Positions 52,218 to 62,296 of a DNA stretch of 64,000 bases are shown here, one piece after another; position 1 is the first letter of the stretch, and the number at the start of each line of letters is the position of its first letter. The DNA comes from Sulfitobacter sp. F26204. Its GTDB lineage: Bacteria > Pseudomonadota > Alphaproteobacteria > Rhodobacterales > Rhodobacteraceae. The notes under the pieces were generated by a model. The model did not search any database, was not told the DNA's origin, and was given only the letters and a program-made list of their open reading frames with translations. Both the position numbers and the translations under genes were made by a program. The DNA lies in contig NZ_JAPMLQ010000006.1 in NCBI RefSeq assembly GCF_026410305.1, forward strand, positions 1 to 64,000, in the 5' to 3' direction.

Positions 52218-54047
52218 ATGGTTGAGCAGAGAACAAGTAATGCAGTGACAGGGCCCCGCCGTTTGGCCCGGGTTTACATGACCGTTGCCGGTTTGTGTGT
52301 GGCATCTGTGGTTCAGGCGGCGGATGTCTCCTTGACGGGTATTCCAAAGGACAGCGACCTATACCAAACCCTTTCCGGCGGGTCGTTGCTTTTTGAACAG
52401 GCCGGGCAGGAACATATACCCTCCAGTCAGGAAGTTGTCGCCGCAGCGCAGGCTGATTACGGACGCTTGTTGGCGGTTTTATACGATAATGGATATTTCG
52501 GGCCAGTGATCCAGATCACGCTGGACGGGACGGATGCAGCGGCAGTGCCGCCGGTGCAGGCCCCGCGCAGTATCAGTCGCGCCGTGATCCGTGTTGATAC
52601 TGGGCCGCAATTCCGATTTGGCGAGGCCGAGATTGCGCCACTGGCCGCAGGAACAGAGGTGCCGGAAGGTTTTGCAAGCGGGCAAACAGCAAGCCTGAGT
52701 GTGTTGAAAGACACGGTGAGTGCGGGCGTTGACGGCTGGCGCGCCCAGGGACATGCGAAGGCTGAACTGGACTCACAGAGGCTGACGGCGCGGCATGCGG
52801 ATCGCAGAATCAACGCGCAATTGCGCCTCGCGCCCGGACCGAAACTGCGGTTTGGACCGTTGTCGGTGCAGGGCAATAAAGCTGTGCGGCGTGACCGTAT
52901 CGTTGATATTGCAGGCTTGCCAGTAGGCGAGGTGTATTCACCGGACGAACTGCGGCTTGCCACCCGACGACTGCGCCGGACAGGGGCATTCAGTGCCGTA
53001 GCTCTGCTTGAATCAGAGCGGATCGGCCCTGGCGACAGCTTACCGATCACTGCGCAGGTCACCGAAGCCCTGCCGCGCCGGTTTGGCTTTGGTGCCGAGC
53101 TTGGGTCGCTGGAAGGGCTGACACTGAGCGCCTTCTGGTTGCACCGGAACCTTCTGGGCGGCGCAGAGCGGTTGCGGATTGCTGGTGAGATCAGCGGCAT
53201 TGGCGGCAATTCCGGCGGCGAAGACTACACCCTTTCTGCACGTTTCGAACGGCCGGCGACCTTTAACGAAGACACAAACTTTTATGCGCTTGCGCAGATT
53301 GAACAATTGGATGAGGTGAACTTCTTTTCGCGCCAGTTTGATCTGGAAGCGGGAATTGAACGGATCGCAAGCGAAGAACGTACCTATAGACTTGGCCTTG
53401 GGCTGCGCCGTGCCAAGACACGCGATGCCTTTGGTGAAAACGACTATACCTTGCTGACATTGCCACTGGGGGCCGAATTTGACTATCGCGATGACCGGCT
53501 GGATGCCAAGAACGGCTATTATATCAATGCCAGTCTGACGCCATTTCTGGCAGTCAGCGGCTCGGATAACGGATTGCGCAGTTTTGTTGATGCCCGTGCC
53601 TATCGCACCTTTGGAAGCACTCGCCCGGTGACCCTTGCTTTGCGTGGTCAGTTGGGGTCGGTCTACGGGCCTGAACTAAGCGCGACACCGGCGGACTACC
53701 TGTTTTACTCCGGTGGTGGCGGAACGGTGCGCGGTCAGCCTTATCAAGCGCTGGGTGTGGATCTGGGTGGTGGCAATGTCACTGGTGGCCGCAGTTTTCT
53801 GGCTGTCTCTGCCGAAGCGCGGTTGGCTGTAACCGACAACATCGGGATCGTCGGCTTTGTTGATGGCGGCTACATCGGAGCAGAAGAATTCTATGACGGC
53901 TCGGGCGTCTGGCATTCCGGGGCTGGGCTGGGTTTGCGGTATCACACCGGTATCGGGCCGATCCGGCTGGATATTGCCGTGCCCACCTCGGGGCCGGAAA
54001 CGGACGAGAATTTTCAGGTCTATATCGGTATAGGGCAGTCGTTCTGA
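52218..54047 (+). CDS. tamA: TamA-like outer membrane protein (Omp85 superfamily)
   Basis: The 609-residue protein has a signal segment (to VVQAADV), three POTRA-like domains (residues about 35-270) and a 16-strand Omp85 barrel to the C-terminal VYIGIGQSF. Together with TamB it forms the translocation and assembly module, which inserts autotransporters and moves phospholipids between membranes. The frame is open to 52191, and two inner Met are possible starts. I use 52218, which gives an ordinary leader. The next gene, tamB, overlaps by one base (TGATG). Outer membrane location is expected. Confidence 0.93.
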   Translation: MVEQRTSNAVTGPRRLARVYMTVAGLCVASVVQAADVSLTGIPKDSDLYQTLSGGSLLFEQAGQEHIPSSQEVVAAAQADYGRLLAVLYDNGYFGPVIQITLDGTDAAAVPPVQAPRSISRAVIRVDTGPQFRFGEAEIAPLAAGTEVPEGFASGQTASLSVLKDTVSAGVDGWRAQGHAKAELDSQRLTARHADRRINAQLRLAPGPKLRFGPLSVQGNKAVRRDRIVDIAGLPVGEVYSPDELRLATRRLRRTGAFSAVALLESERIGPGDSLPITAQVTEALPRRFGFGAELGSLEGLTLSAFWLHRNLLGGAERLRIAGEISGIGGNSGGEDYTLSARFERPATFNEDTNFYALAQIEQLDEVNFFSRQFDLEAGIERIASEERTYRLGLGLRRAKTRDAFGENDYTLLTLPLGAEFDYRDDRLDAKNGYYINASLTPFLAVSGSDNGLRSFVDARAYRTFGSTRPVTLALRGQLGSVYGPELSATPADYLFYSGGGGTVRGQPYQALGVDLGGGNVTGGRSFLAVSAEARLAVTDNIGIVGFVDGGYIGAEEFYDGSGVWHSGAGLGLRYHTGIGPIRLDIAVPTSGPETDENFQVYIGIGQSF

Positions 54048-57000
54048 TGCGTTTTATCTGCTCTTTCCTCCTCACGGCTGCACTGTACCTCTGCACGCTG
54101 GTTGCGGCCTCTGCCCAAGAAGATGACAAGGGTTTCCTGACCCGCAAGATTCAGGAAGCTTTGAGTGGCGGCGGGCGGTTCGTCAGCATCGACGGTTTTC
54201 GCGGCGCGCTGAGTTCAGAAGCGTCCTTTGACCGGATGACCATCGCGGATGATGACGGCATCTGGCTGACTCTGGAAAATGTGGTGCTGGATTGGAACCG
54301 CTCTGCCTTGTTACGCGGGCGGGTCGAGGTCGAAAGTCTGACGGCGGAGCGGCTCGATTTGCCGCGCTTGCCCGTCGCAGAGCCGGATGCCTTGCCCGAA
54401 GCGGAGGCCGCGCCATTCCGCTTGCCGGAATTACCTGTGTCGATCCGAATTGAAACATTTTCAATCGGTCAAATCGCTCTGGGTGCGCCCATTCTGGGAG
54501 AGGAAGCCGCACTGACGGTTACGGCCTCTGCGCAGTTGAACGACGATCTGGGTAAAGTTGATCTGGAGGCCAGCCGCACCGATGGCAAGCAGGGCGATTT
54601 TGAAATCAAAGCGAATTTTGAACGCGACGACACCATTCTTGATGTTCTGCTCCGGTTGAGCGAAGGCGAAAACGGGATAGCGGCACGGCTGCTAAACCTG
54701 CCGGGGACACCGTCTGTTGACATGACGGTTGCAGGCAAGGGGCCGGTCGATGAATTCACGGCTGACGTTCAGGTTACAACGGACGGACAGGAACGGCTGG
54801 CCGGTGAAGTGGTCCTCAGCGCGCAAACACCTCAGCGCGCCTCTGACAAGCCGGACCGGCGCATCCAGGCCGATATTGGGGGCGATATTACCGCGTTGCT
54901 TGCCCCGCGCTACCGGGAGTTTTTCGGCGAAGACGTTGCCTTGAAAATCGATGCACTGGTTCAAGGCAACGGGGCAATTGAAGTCAGTGATTTTGCGCTG
55001 CAGGCCCAGGCTGCCAATCTGGCGGGGAAAGTGACACTGAACGCGGCGAAATGGCCGACCCTGATCGACATCTCGGGACGGGTTGCCAATCCAGACGGTA
55101 CGCCGATCCTGCTGCCTTTGGGGGGCGAGGGGGCAACTGTTGAGACCGTTGATCTGCGGGTTGATTATGACGCAGCAGACGGCGAGGCGATCACAGCGTC
55201 CTTCGATATGGCCACCCTGTCGCTGCAGGATATGGAGATCGCGCGCAGCAAACTTGGACTTGAGGGAAAGCTGCAGTCCGATGCAGGGCGTGTCGGGCAG
55301 TTTGACGGCGACATTATCTTTGATGTTGCGGGGTTGTCACCGCGTGACGCTGCCTTGGCCGAAGCATTGGGAAGCCTGATCAAGGGGCGTGCCACGATAC
55401 GTTATGTCGAGGACCAGCCTCTCAGCATTTCCGGTCTGGATCTTTCGGGCACCGATTACGGTCTCACGGGGAATGTGGTCGTCGGTGGCATCGAGACCGG
55501 CCTGCTCAGTCAGGTGGATGCCCTTCTGGAGGCTGGAGATCTCAGCCGCTTTTCCGCCCTGGCGGGCCGAGAACTGGATGGTCAGACGCAGCTCGCCCTG
55601 AAGGGCGAAGTGGGCCTGCTGAGCGGTCAGTTTGACCTGCAAGCCGCTGGCAGCACGACCGATCTGGCGCTGGGCATCGAACAGGCCGATGCGGTTCTGG
55701 CGGGGCGCACTGATCTGACATTGACGGTGAAACGCACCGAAGCGGGCACGCTCTTGCGCAATGTGGTTCTGGAGAATGATGCCTTGAGCCTGACTGGTGC
55801 GGCCACCCTGCGCACCAAGGACAGCAGCGCAGGCGCGAAGTTTCTGTTGAAAGACATCTCGTTGGTGGTGCCACAATATGACGGGCCGGTGCAGGTATCG
55901 GCCATCGCATCACAAGACAGCCGTGGGTGGACCGTCGATGCGCAGACCGACGGACCCTATGGCGCAGCCCTGACGGCCAGCGGTCTGGTCACTGGCCCGA
56001 ACGCGACACTGACCTTTTCCGCCGACCTGCCCAATGTCAAACCCTTTGCCGATCAGATCGAGGGCCCCCTGCGCGCCGAGGGCACCCTGCGCAACACTGA
56101 CGAAGGCTGGCAGATCACGACGGATGCAACCGGCCCCTACCAGACCCACGCCGCCATCGAGGGTTTGGTTGCGCCGGAAATCGATCTTCGGTTTGATCTG
56201 TCGATGCCCGATCTGGGCCCAGTTGTCCCCCAGTTAAAGGGTCCATTACGGGCCGCGGGCCGATTGCAACAGACCGACAATGGGTTTGTAGTCGATACGC
56301 AGGTCAGCGGCCCATATGGTGCCAGGGCCGCCATCGAAGGGCTGGCGACAGGGCCGAAGATGCAGCTCTCTTTCGATGTGTCGGTACCCAATGTTGCACC
56401 CCTCGCGCCCGGTGTAAGCGGACCGCTGGCGGCCAGTGGTGTGATACGCCAAACGTCACAGGGCCTTCAGGTTGAGACCAATGCCAGTGGTCCTTATTCC
56501 TCGCGCGCAAGGGTGAATGGTGTGGTCACGGGGCCGCAGGCCAACGTGCAGTTTGATCTGTCGATGCCCAACATCGGCGCGCTTGTGGACAAGATCAACG
56601 GCCCTTTGACCGTCGAGGGTTCGGCCCGCAGACAAGGCGATGCCTGGGCCGTCCAGACCGACGCCCGCGGCCCGGCAGGCACCCAGGCACAGGTGGCCGG
56701 TACGGTCGCGGCAAACGGACGTCTGAACCTTGATGTCACCGGCAATGCGCCTTTGGGCCTGGCAGGTCCGTTTTTGGGGCCACGTGATCTGCAGGGGCAG
56801 GCGCGATTTGATCTTTCAATCAACGGCCCTGCTGCGCTGTCGTCGGTCACCGGAGACATTCAGACCAGCGACGCGACACTTAGCGCGCCGAACCTGCGGG
56901 TGGCGCTGGAAGGGATCAATGCCGATATTCGTTTGGCCAATAACCGCGCCCAGATCAATGTGACAGGACAGTCGGTAAACGGGGGGAACCTGCGTGTCGG

Positions 57001-58021
57001 GGGCTCAGTGGTGTTGACGGGGGCATTGTCTGCGGATCTGGCCATCGCAATTGAGAACCTGGTGCTGATCGACCCCAAACTTTACCGCACCTCCCTGAAC
57101 GGTGCCTTGCGTCTTGCCGGACCCCTGACCGGTGCGGCGCAGATCTCCGGGCGTGTCGACGTGGGGGAAACCGAAGTCAGTGTACCTTCGACCGGCATTA
57201 CCAGCATCGGGGACATTCCCCCGATCAACCACATCGGGGCCACGCGCCCGGTGATCGCCACGCGCCGCAAGGCGGGTATTGAAGATGCGGCGGCAGGTGC
57301 CGATCCGGCCAGAGACCGTGGTGTCGGGCTTGGTCTGAATGTCCGCGTGAATGCCCCCAGTCGAATCTTTGTGCGTGGACGCGGATTGGATGCGGAACTC
57401 GGCGGCGCCCTGACATTGACCGGCACCACCAACCGCATCATCTCTGCCGGGCGGTTCGATTTGCTGCGCGGGCGGTTGGATATTCTGGGTAAGCGGTTTG
57501 ATCTGGTCGAGGGTGCGATCCAATTCCAGGGGGATCTTGTTCCCTACATCCGCTTTGTTTCCTCTACGACCACAGCGACGGGCGAAGTCCGGGTTGTGGT
57601 GCAGGGCCCTGCGGATGCGCCCGAAGTCACCTTTGAGGCGACGCCCGAAGCGCCTCAGGACGAAGTGTTGGCGCAGCTTCTTTTCGGGCGCAACCTGTCC
57701 GAGATTTCCCCCATTCAGGCACTGCAACTGGCCAATGCGGTGGCGACCTTGGCAGGACGGGGAGGTACGGGTGTGATTGCGAATCTGCGCAGCAACTTTG
57801 GTCTGGATGATCTGGATGTGACCACAACCGACAGCGGTGCGACAGCGGTGCGGGCGGGAAAATACATTTCCGAAAACATCTATACCGACGTGACGGCAGC
57901 GTCGGATGGTACCGGCGAAGTGTCGCTGAATCTCGACATAACCACGCATCTCAAGGGCAAGGCGACCCTGGGGTCAGACGGCAATTCGGGAATCGGTATC
58001 TTTTTCGAGAAAGATTATTGA
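54047..58021 (+). CDS. tamB: TamB-like inner-membrane-anchored protein (DUF490)
   Basis: The 1324-residue protein has an N-terminal signal anchor (FLLTAALYLCTLVAAS) and a very long beta-rich periplasmic body ending in the DUF490 domain (APQDEVLAQLLFGRNLSEIS). This matches TamB/AsmA-like lipid bridge proteins. A run of about five tandem segments of about 60 residues sits at nt 55925-56820 (motif W-V-T-A-x-GPY, then GPLxAxG). It shares an operon with tamA by one-base overlap. Size is close to E. coli TamB (1259). It is convergent with the flavin reductase gene (15 bp gap). Confidence 0.95.
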   Translation: MRFICSFLLTAALYLCTLVAASAQEDDKGFLTRKIQEALSGGGRFVSIDGFRGALSSEASFDRMTIADDDGIWLTLENVVLDWNRSALLRGRVEVESLTAERLDLPRLPVAEPDALPEAEAAPFRLPELPVSIRIETFSIGQIALGAPILGEEAALTVTASAQLNDDLGKVDLEASRTDGKQGDFEIKANFERDDTILDVLLRLSEGENGIAARLLNLPGTPSVDMTVAGKGPVDEFTADVQVTTDGQERLAGEVVLSAQTPQRASDKPDRRIQADIGGDITALLAPRYREFFGEDVALKIDALVQGNGAIEVSDFALQAQAANLAGKVTLNAAKWPTLIDISGRVANPDGTPILLPLGGEGATVETVDLRVDYDAADGEAITASFDMATLSLQDMEIARSKLGLEGKLQSDAGRVGQFDGDIIFDVAGLSPRDAALAEALGSLIKGRATIRYVEDQPLSISGLDLSGTDYGLTGNVVVGGIETGLLSQVDALLEAGDLSRFSALAGRELDGQTQLALKGEVGLLSGQFDLQAAGSTTDLALGIEQADAVLAGRTDLTLTVKRTEAGTLLRNVVLENDALSLTGAATLRTKDSSAGAKFLLKDISLVVPQYDGPVQVSAIASQDSRGWTVDAQTDGPYGAALTASGLVTGPNATLTFSADLPNVKPFADQIEGPLRAEGTLRNTDEGWQITTDATGPYQTHAAIEGLVAPEIDLRFDLSMPDLGPVVPQLKGPLRAAGRLQQTDNGFVVDTQVSGPYGARAAIEGLATGPKMQLSFDVSVPNVAPLAPGVSGPLAASGVIRQTSQGLQVETNASGPYSSRARVNGVVTGPQANVQFDLSMPNIGALVDKINGPLTVEGSARRQGDAWAVQTDARGPAGTQAQVAGTVAANGRLNLDVTGNAPLGLAGPFLGPRDLQGQARFDLSINGPAALSSVTGDIQTSDATLSAPNLRVALEGINADIRLANNRAQINVTGQSVNGGNLRVGGSVVLTGALSADLAIAIENLVLIDPKLYRTSLNGALRLAGPLTGAAQISGRVDVGETEVSVPSTGITSIGDIPPINHIGATRPVIATRRKAGIEDAAAGADPARDRGVGLGLNVRVNAPSRIFVRGRGLDAELGGALTLTGTTNRIISAGRFDLLRGRLDILGKRFDLVEGAIQFQGDLVPYIRFVSSTTTATGEVRVVVQGPADAPEVTFEATPEAPQDEVLAQLLFGRNLSEISPIQALQLANAVATLAGRGGTGVIANLRSNFGLDDLDVTTTDSGATAVRAGKYISENIYTDVTAASDGTGEVSLNLDITTHLKGKATLGSDGNSGIGIFFEKDY
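55925..56820 (+). repeat. Five tandem about 60-residue repeats in TamB
   Basis: Units begin near 55925, 56105, 56282, 56462 and 56642, that is every 177-180 bases. Each translates as a segment with the pattern (W/F)xVxTxAxGPY, then FDLSMPNxxP and GPLxAxG. Successive units are clearly similar but not identical. They lie in the beta-rich middle of the TamB body. Confidence 0.75.
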
Positions 58022-58035
58022 CCGCAGGGCCGGTC

Positions 58036-58527
58036 CTACTTCGGGGTGAACGTGCCGAAACGTCCCTGGTCAAACAACAGACCCGCACCTTCCCCGCCGC
58101 GTTCTGCCGCATGTTCGATCCTGCCCACGATCATTGAGTGATCACCGGCGGGATGAACGGCGAACCGGGTGCAGTGAAAGGCAGCCAGACAACCTTTGAG
58201 CTGGGGTGAGCCTGTTGGCCCTGGAAACCAATCAAATCCGGTAAAATCATGGCCTTGGCTGGCGAAATGGTTCGCAAGCCTGTGCTGATTCTCGGCCAAA
58301 ATGTGAATGCAGAATGTCGCGGCTTGTGCAAAGGCATCATGGCGTTTGGAGCGCAGTGCCGCCGACCAGAGCACCAGTGGCGGGTCGAGCGAAATAGAGG
58401 AAAAGGAATTTGCCGTCATCCCCAGTGGCCCCTGGGCCGTCTGGGTGGTGATAATGGTCACGCCTGTTCCGAAACGCCCGAAGGCGCTGCGCAAAGCCTG
58501 CCCATCGGTGGGGGGGAAAGGTGTCAT
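58036..58527 (-). CDS. Flavin reductase-family protein
   Basis: The 163-residue protein is a short FMN-binding flavin reductase-like domain. Signature pieces are FGTGVTIITTQTAQGPLGM, TANSFSSISLDPPLVLWSA, and HILAENQHRLANHFAS. Such proteins supply reduced flavin to oxygenases or act alone as flavin reductases. No oxygenase gene is adjacent. I use ATG 58527 (MTPFPPTDGQ), because GAAGAGC precedes it; 58539 and 58587 are longer in-frame options. It is convergent with tamB. Confidence 0.85.
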   Translation of the reverse strand: MTPFPPTDGQALRSAFGRFGTGVTIITTQTAQGPLGMTANSFSSISLDPPLVLWSAALRSKRHDAFAQAATFCIHILAENQHRLANHFASQGHDFTGFDWFPGPTGSPQLKGCLAAFHCTRFAVHPAGDHSMIVGRIEHAAERGGEGAGLLFDQGRFGTFTPK

Positions 58528-58737
58528 TTCGCTCTTCATCGCGGCCTGCGGTGCCACGGCGGCAGTGATTTGTCCAGAGATGCCCATCTAGCGATCCTTA
58601 TTTGACGCGTCATGCGCGCATTGCCTGTCTGATAACAGAGAGGCCGACGCATACCCAGGGTCGCAACCTATGACACGACCCGGACCTTTGCAGGCCCGGA
58701 TCATGGCGATTTTGCGCCGATTTGCCGAAAAGGGCGT

Positions 58738-60696
58738 TCAGCTTCGGTTCATGCGGTTTTCGATCAGATCGTCCACAACCGCAGGTTCGGCGAGTGTCGA
58801 GGTATCGCCCAATGCGCCAAAATCGTCTTCGGCAATCTTGCGCAGGATACGGCGCATGATCTTTCCGGAACGGGTTTTCGGCAGGCCCGGTGCCCATTGG
58901 ATCAGATCAGGGGATGCGATGGGGCCGATTTCCGTGCGCACCCAGTCGCGCAGTTCCTTGCGCAGCTCTTCAGAGGGTTCCTCGCCGCCCATCAGGGTCA
59001 CATAGCAATAGATGCCCTGGCCCTTGATGTCGTGGGGATAGCCAACCACAGCGGCTTCGGCCACCTTGGCGTGGGCAACAAGCGCGGATTCGACTTCTGC
59101 CGTGCCCATGCGGTGACCGGAAACATTGATGACATCGTCTACACGTCCGGTGATCCAGTAGTCGCCATCTGCGTCGCGTTTTGCGCCGTCACCGGTGAAA
59201 TAATAGCCGGGATAGTCGGAAAAATAGGTCTTTTCGAACCGTTCATGATCACCCCAGATGGTGCGCATCTGGCCAGGCCAACTGTTTGCGATGACCAAGA
59301 CACCCTCGACTGGGTCACCTGTGAGCACCTGCGCAGAAGTCGGATCAAGGATCAGCGGTTTGATCCCGAAGAAGGGCTTCATCGCCGAGCCTGGCTTCAT
59401 CGCATGGGCACCGGGCAGAGGGGTCATCAGGTGGCCACCGGTCTCGGTCTGCCACCATGTATCGACGACCGGGCAGCGCCCGCCACCGACAACTTCGTTG
59501 TACCAGTTCCATGCTTCGGGATTGATGGGTTCGCCCACGGTGCCCAAAATCCGCAGACTGGACAGGTCGTTGCCCTCAACAAAGGCATTTCCCTTGCCCA
59601 TCAATGCGCGCAATGCGGTCGGCGCGGTATAGAACTGGTTGACCTTGTGCTTTTCGCAAACCTGCCAGAACCGGCTGGCATCGGGGTAGGTGGGCACACC
59701 CTCGAACATGACGGTGGTCGCACCATTGGCCAAGGGGCCATAGACGATATAGCTGTGTCCGGTGACCCATCCCACATCCGCAGTGCACCAGAAAATATCG
59801 CCGTCGTGATAATCAAAGGAAATCTCGTGGGTCATGGCGGCGTAGACAATATAGCCACCGGTGGTATGCACCACGCCTTTCGGTTGTCCGGTGGACCCGG
59901 AGGTATAAAGGATGAACAGGGGGTCTTCGGCGTTCATGACCTCGGGTTCACAGGTGTCTGCGGCATCCGCTGCCAGCGCGTTATAGTCAAAGTCGCGTCC
60001 GTCCACCCAGCTGATCTTGCCGCCTGTGCGTTTGACCACCAGACATTTGACTGAGTCCTTGCAATTCGCAAGGGCCTGATCCGCATTGCTTTTCAGCGCG
60101 GTATTGCGCCCGCCACGCGGAGCTTCGTCAGCGGTGATCACCACCTTGGCATCGGAACCGTTGATCCGAGCGGCAAGGGCATCTGGCGAAAAGCCGGCAA
60201 AAACGATGGAATGGATTGCGCCGATGCGAGCACAGGCCAGCATGGCATAGGCCGCTTCGGGGATCATCGGCATATAGATGATGACGCGATCGCCTTTACC
60301 GACCCCGAGGTCGCGCAGGATGTTTGCCATCCTGCAGGTATTGGCGTGCAGTTCCTTGTAGGAAATGTACTGGGCGGATTCATCGGGGCTGTCGGGTTCC
60401 CAGATGATCGCTGTTTGGTCGCCGCGTTTTTCAAGATGACGGTCGATACAATTGGCGGCGACATTCAACGCGCCGTCGGCGTACCAATTGATATGTACAT
60501 TGCCGAGGGTGAAATCGACATCCTTGACCTTGGTGAAGGGCTTGATCCAGTCGACACGGGCTGCCTGCTCGCGCCAGAACGTGTCAGGATCCTTGATCGA
60601 GGCGTCGTACATGCGTGTGTAGGTCTCGGCGTTCACATGTGCATCTGCGGCCATGGCATCCGATGGTGGATAAGTTTTTGCAGCTGTATCAGACAA
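58738..60696 (-). CDS. acs: Acetyl-CoA synthetase
   Basis: The 652-residue enzyme activates acetate to acetyl-CoA via acetyl-AMP. Adenylation motif [18 protein letters not shown] is present, and the lysine subject to acetylation control lies in [12 protein letters not shown] near the C-terminus. Substrate-pocket residues [14 protein letters not shown] match acetate-type Acs. The preferred start is TTG at 60696 ([10 protein letters not shown] follows), since GGGAGGGACC stands seven bases before it and the resulting length equals E. coli Acs. An in-frame ATG at 60747 lacks this site. An 8-bp inverted repeat lies upstream. Confidence 0.95.
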   Translation of the reverse strand: MSDTAAKTYPPSDAMAADAHVNAETYTRMYDASIKDPDTFWREQAARVDWIKPFTKVKDVDFTLGNVHINWYADGALNVAANCIDRHLEKRGDQTAIIWEPDSPDESAQYISYKELHANTCRMANILRDLGVGKGDRVIIYMPMIPEAAYAMLACARIGAIHSIVFAGFSPDALAARINGSDAKVVITADEAPRGGRNTALKSNADQALANCKDSVKCLVVKRTGGKISWVDGRDFDYNALAADAADTCEPEVMNAEDPLFILYTSGSTGQPKGVVHTTGGYIVYAAMTHEISFDYHDGDIFWCTADVGWVTGHSYIVYGPLANGATTVMFEGVPTYPDASRFWQVCEKHKVNQFYTAPTALRALMGKGNAFVEGNDLSSLRILGTVGEPINPEAWNWYNEVVGGGRCPVVDTWWQTETGGHLMTPLPGAHAMKPGSAMKPFFGIKPLILDPTSAQVLTGDPVEGVLVIANSWPGQMRTIWGDHERFEKTYFSDYPGYYFTGDGAKRDADGDYWITGRVDDVINVSGHRMGTAEVESALVAHAKVAEAAVVGYPHDIKGQGIYCYVTLMGGEEPSEELRKELRDWVRTEIGPIASPDLIQWAPGLPKTRSGKIMRRILRKIAEDDFGALGDTSTLAEPAVVDDLIENRMNRS

Positions 60697-61173
60697 TGTA
60701 GGTCCCTCCCTTGGCAGTCTTTCGGGCCAATGCATGAATTCGGTCATGTCCTTCGCCCGCTCCTCGACGCGATCATAGCGGGCTGTGAACGGAAGGGAAT
60801 AAGCAACTGGAAAGAGGCGATTCCCTTGTAAAAATTTTTCCGCAGCTTGGTAAATTTTGTAAATTTCCTGCCTGATCGCCGCTGATTTCTTCTTTATTCA
60901 CGCATTTTTTTTGTCAATTCCTCGCAGGAGGGCGAGCTTTCCCGGTCTTTCAATTTGCGGCCGATGGCGCGAGGCAAAGGCGCTGTTTCCAGCCGGCTCA
61001 CCTGCATGATCCCGCGAGAAACGGGCGATGCAACCCCTTTTTCAACAGCCATGGCCGGAGAAAGGCGTCAAAGGCGCTGTTCGAAAGTGCGGCGGGGGTT
61101 GGCAGCGCTTGCCCCTCGCGGTAGCGTCTTGGCAAGCGCGCCGAGGAGGGTGCGCATTAACGGGAGAATACCA
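60697..61173. promoter_or_regulatory. Divergent acs / TRAP promoter region
   Basis: This 477-bp spacer has no credible gene. AAGGGAAT (60793-60800) is repeated inverted as ATTCCCTT (60820-60827), near the acs side. An AT-rich tract TAAATTTTGTAAATTT lies at about 60851-60866. CAAAGGCGCTGTT occurs twice as a direct repeat (60975-60987 and 61069-61081), nearer the TRAP gene. The TRAP start has GGGAGA ahead. Roles for these repeats are not known. Confidence 0.5.
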
Positions 61174-62193
61174 ATGACCAAGTTTTTGAGCGGCGCGGCA
61201 GTCTGCGCCATCTCTTTCGCGTTTGCATCACAGGCTGCGGCCACAGAATGGAATGTATCCGTCTGGGGCAAGCGCCGCGCCTTTACCGAACATGTTGAAA
61301 AGCTGGCCGAACTTGTCAGCGAAAAGACCGGCGGCGAATTCACCATGAACGTCAGCTACGGTGGGCTGTCCAAGAACCGCGAGAACCTTGATGGCATCTC
61401 GATCGGGGCTTTCGAGATGGCGCAGTTCTGTGCGGGTTATCATGCAGATAAAAACCGTGTTGTGACCGTGCTGGAATTGCCCTTTCTCGGGGTTGAAAAC
61501 CTTGAGCAGGAGCGTGCGGTATCTAAAGCGGTCTATTCACACCCCGCTGCCACCGAAGAGATGGCGCAGTGGAATGCCAAGCTATTGATGACCTCGCCCA
61601 TGCCGCAATACAATATCGTCGGCACTGGCGAACCTCGCAGAACGCTGGATGATTTCAAGGGCATGCGGGTGCGCGCAACTGGGGGGCTGGGTCGTGCCTT
61701 TGAAGCTGTCGGAGCGGTGCCAACCTCTGTGACCGCGACCGAAGCCTATCAGGCGATGGAATCCGGTGTGGTTGATACGGTTGCCTTTGCGCAGCACGCC
61801 CATCTGTCCTTTGGTACCATCAACCAGGCTGACTGGTGGACTGCGAACCTGAACCCCGGCACTGTGAATTGCCCTGTTGTGGTGAATATCGATGCCTATG
61901 AATCCCTGTCGGACAAAGAGCGCGAAGCGCTTGATTCATCCGTAGAAGAAGCTCTGGACCACTATTTGACCAACTATGCCGCATTGCTCAAGCGTTGGGA
62001 CGATGTGCTGGAAGAAAAAGGTGTCGAAAAGGTCGAGATTGCTCCTGAAGTGATTGAAGAGTTCAGGGCGGCGGCGGCGGTACCAGCACGGGATGCCTGG
62101 ATTGCCGATATGGCATCCCAAGGCCTGCCGGGTCAGGAACTCTATGATCTGGTTGTAAAGACCCTGGCGGACGCCAAGGCTAACGGCAGCTAA
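61174..62193 (+). CDS. TRAP transporter substrate-binding protein (DctP family)
   Basis: The 339-residue periplasmic protein carries a signal peptide (to QAAATEW) and the DctP fold. The conserved Arg that binds the ligand's carboxylate is in FKGMRVRATGGLG, and YQAMESGVVDTV is the typical later part. TRAP importers take up organic acids with a Na+ or H+ gradient. The sequence gives no certain ligand. It is followed by a strong stem-loop and then the DctQ- and DctM-like genes. The ATG at 61174 has a good site. It is divergent from acs, which hints at but does not show a carboxylic-acid link. Confidence 0.93.
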   Translation: MTKFLSGAAVCAISFAFASQAAATEWNVSVWGKRRAFTEHVEKLAELVSEKTGGEFTMNVSYGGLSKNRENLDGISIGAFEMAQFCAGYHADKNRVVTVLELPFLGVENLEQERAVSKAVYSHPAATEEMAQWNAKLLMTSPMPQYNIVGTGEPRRTLDDFKGMRVRATGGLGRAFEAVGAVPTSVTATEAYQAMESGVVDTVAFAQHAHLSFGTINQADWWTANLNPGTVNCPVVVNIDAYESLSDKEREALDSSVEEALDHYLTNYAALLKRWDDVLEEKGVEKVEIAPEVIEEFRAAAAVPARDAWIADMASQGLPGQELYDLVVKTLADAKANGS

Positions 62194-62243
62194 ACCGGCC
62201 AGTCGAGGCGGGCATGCACCGCCTTGTCGTCAAGCCGTGATAT

Positions 62244-62269
62244 AAGGTGGGCGGTGTCACGCCCACCTT
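62244..62269 (+). promoter_or_regulatory. Intercistronic stem-loop between DctP- and DctQ-like genes
   Basis: AAGGTGGGCG pairs with CGCCCACCTT over 10 bp with a six-base loop. It lies 50 bp after the binding-protein stop and 27 bp before the permease start. No T-tract follows. This is the third binding-protein/permease hairpin in the window. Confidence 0.7.
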
Positions 62270-62296
62270 TCCAGAGATTCATTGAGGAGATGTGCG

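Noticed and set aside
57005..57949. 314-codon open frame antisense to tamB
   Set aside because: Shadow of the TamB C-terminal domain.
58897..60054. 385-codon open frame antisense to acs
   Set aside because: Sense strand encodes complete Acs; antisense product has no family features.
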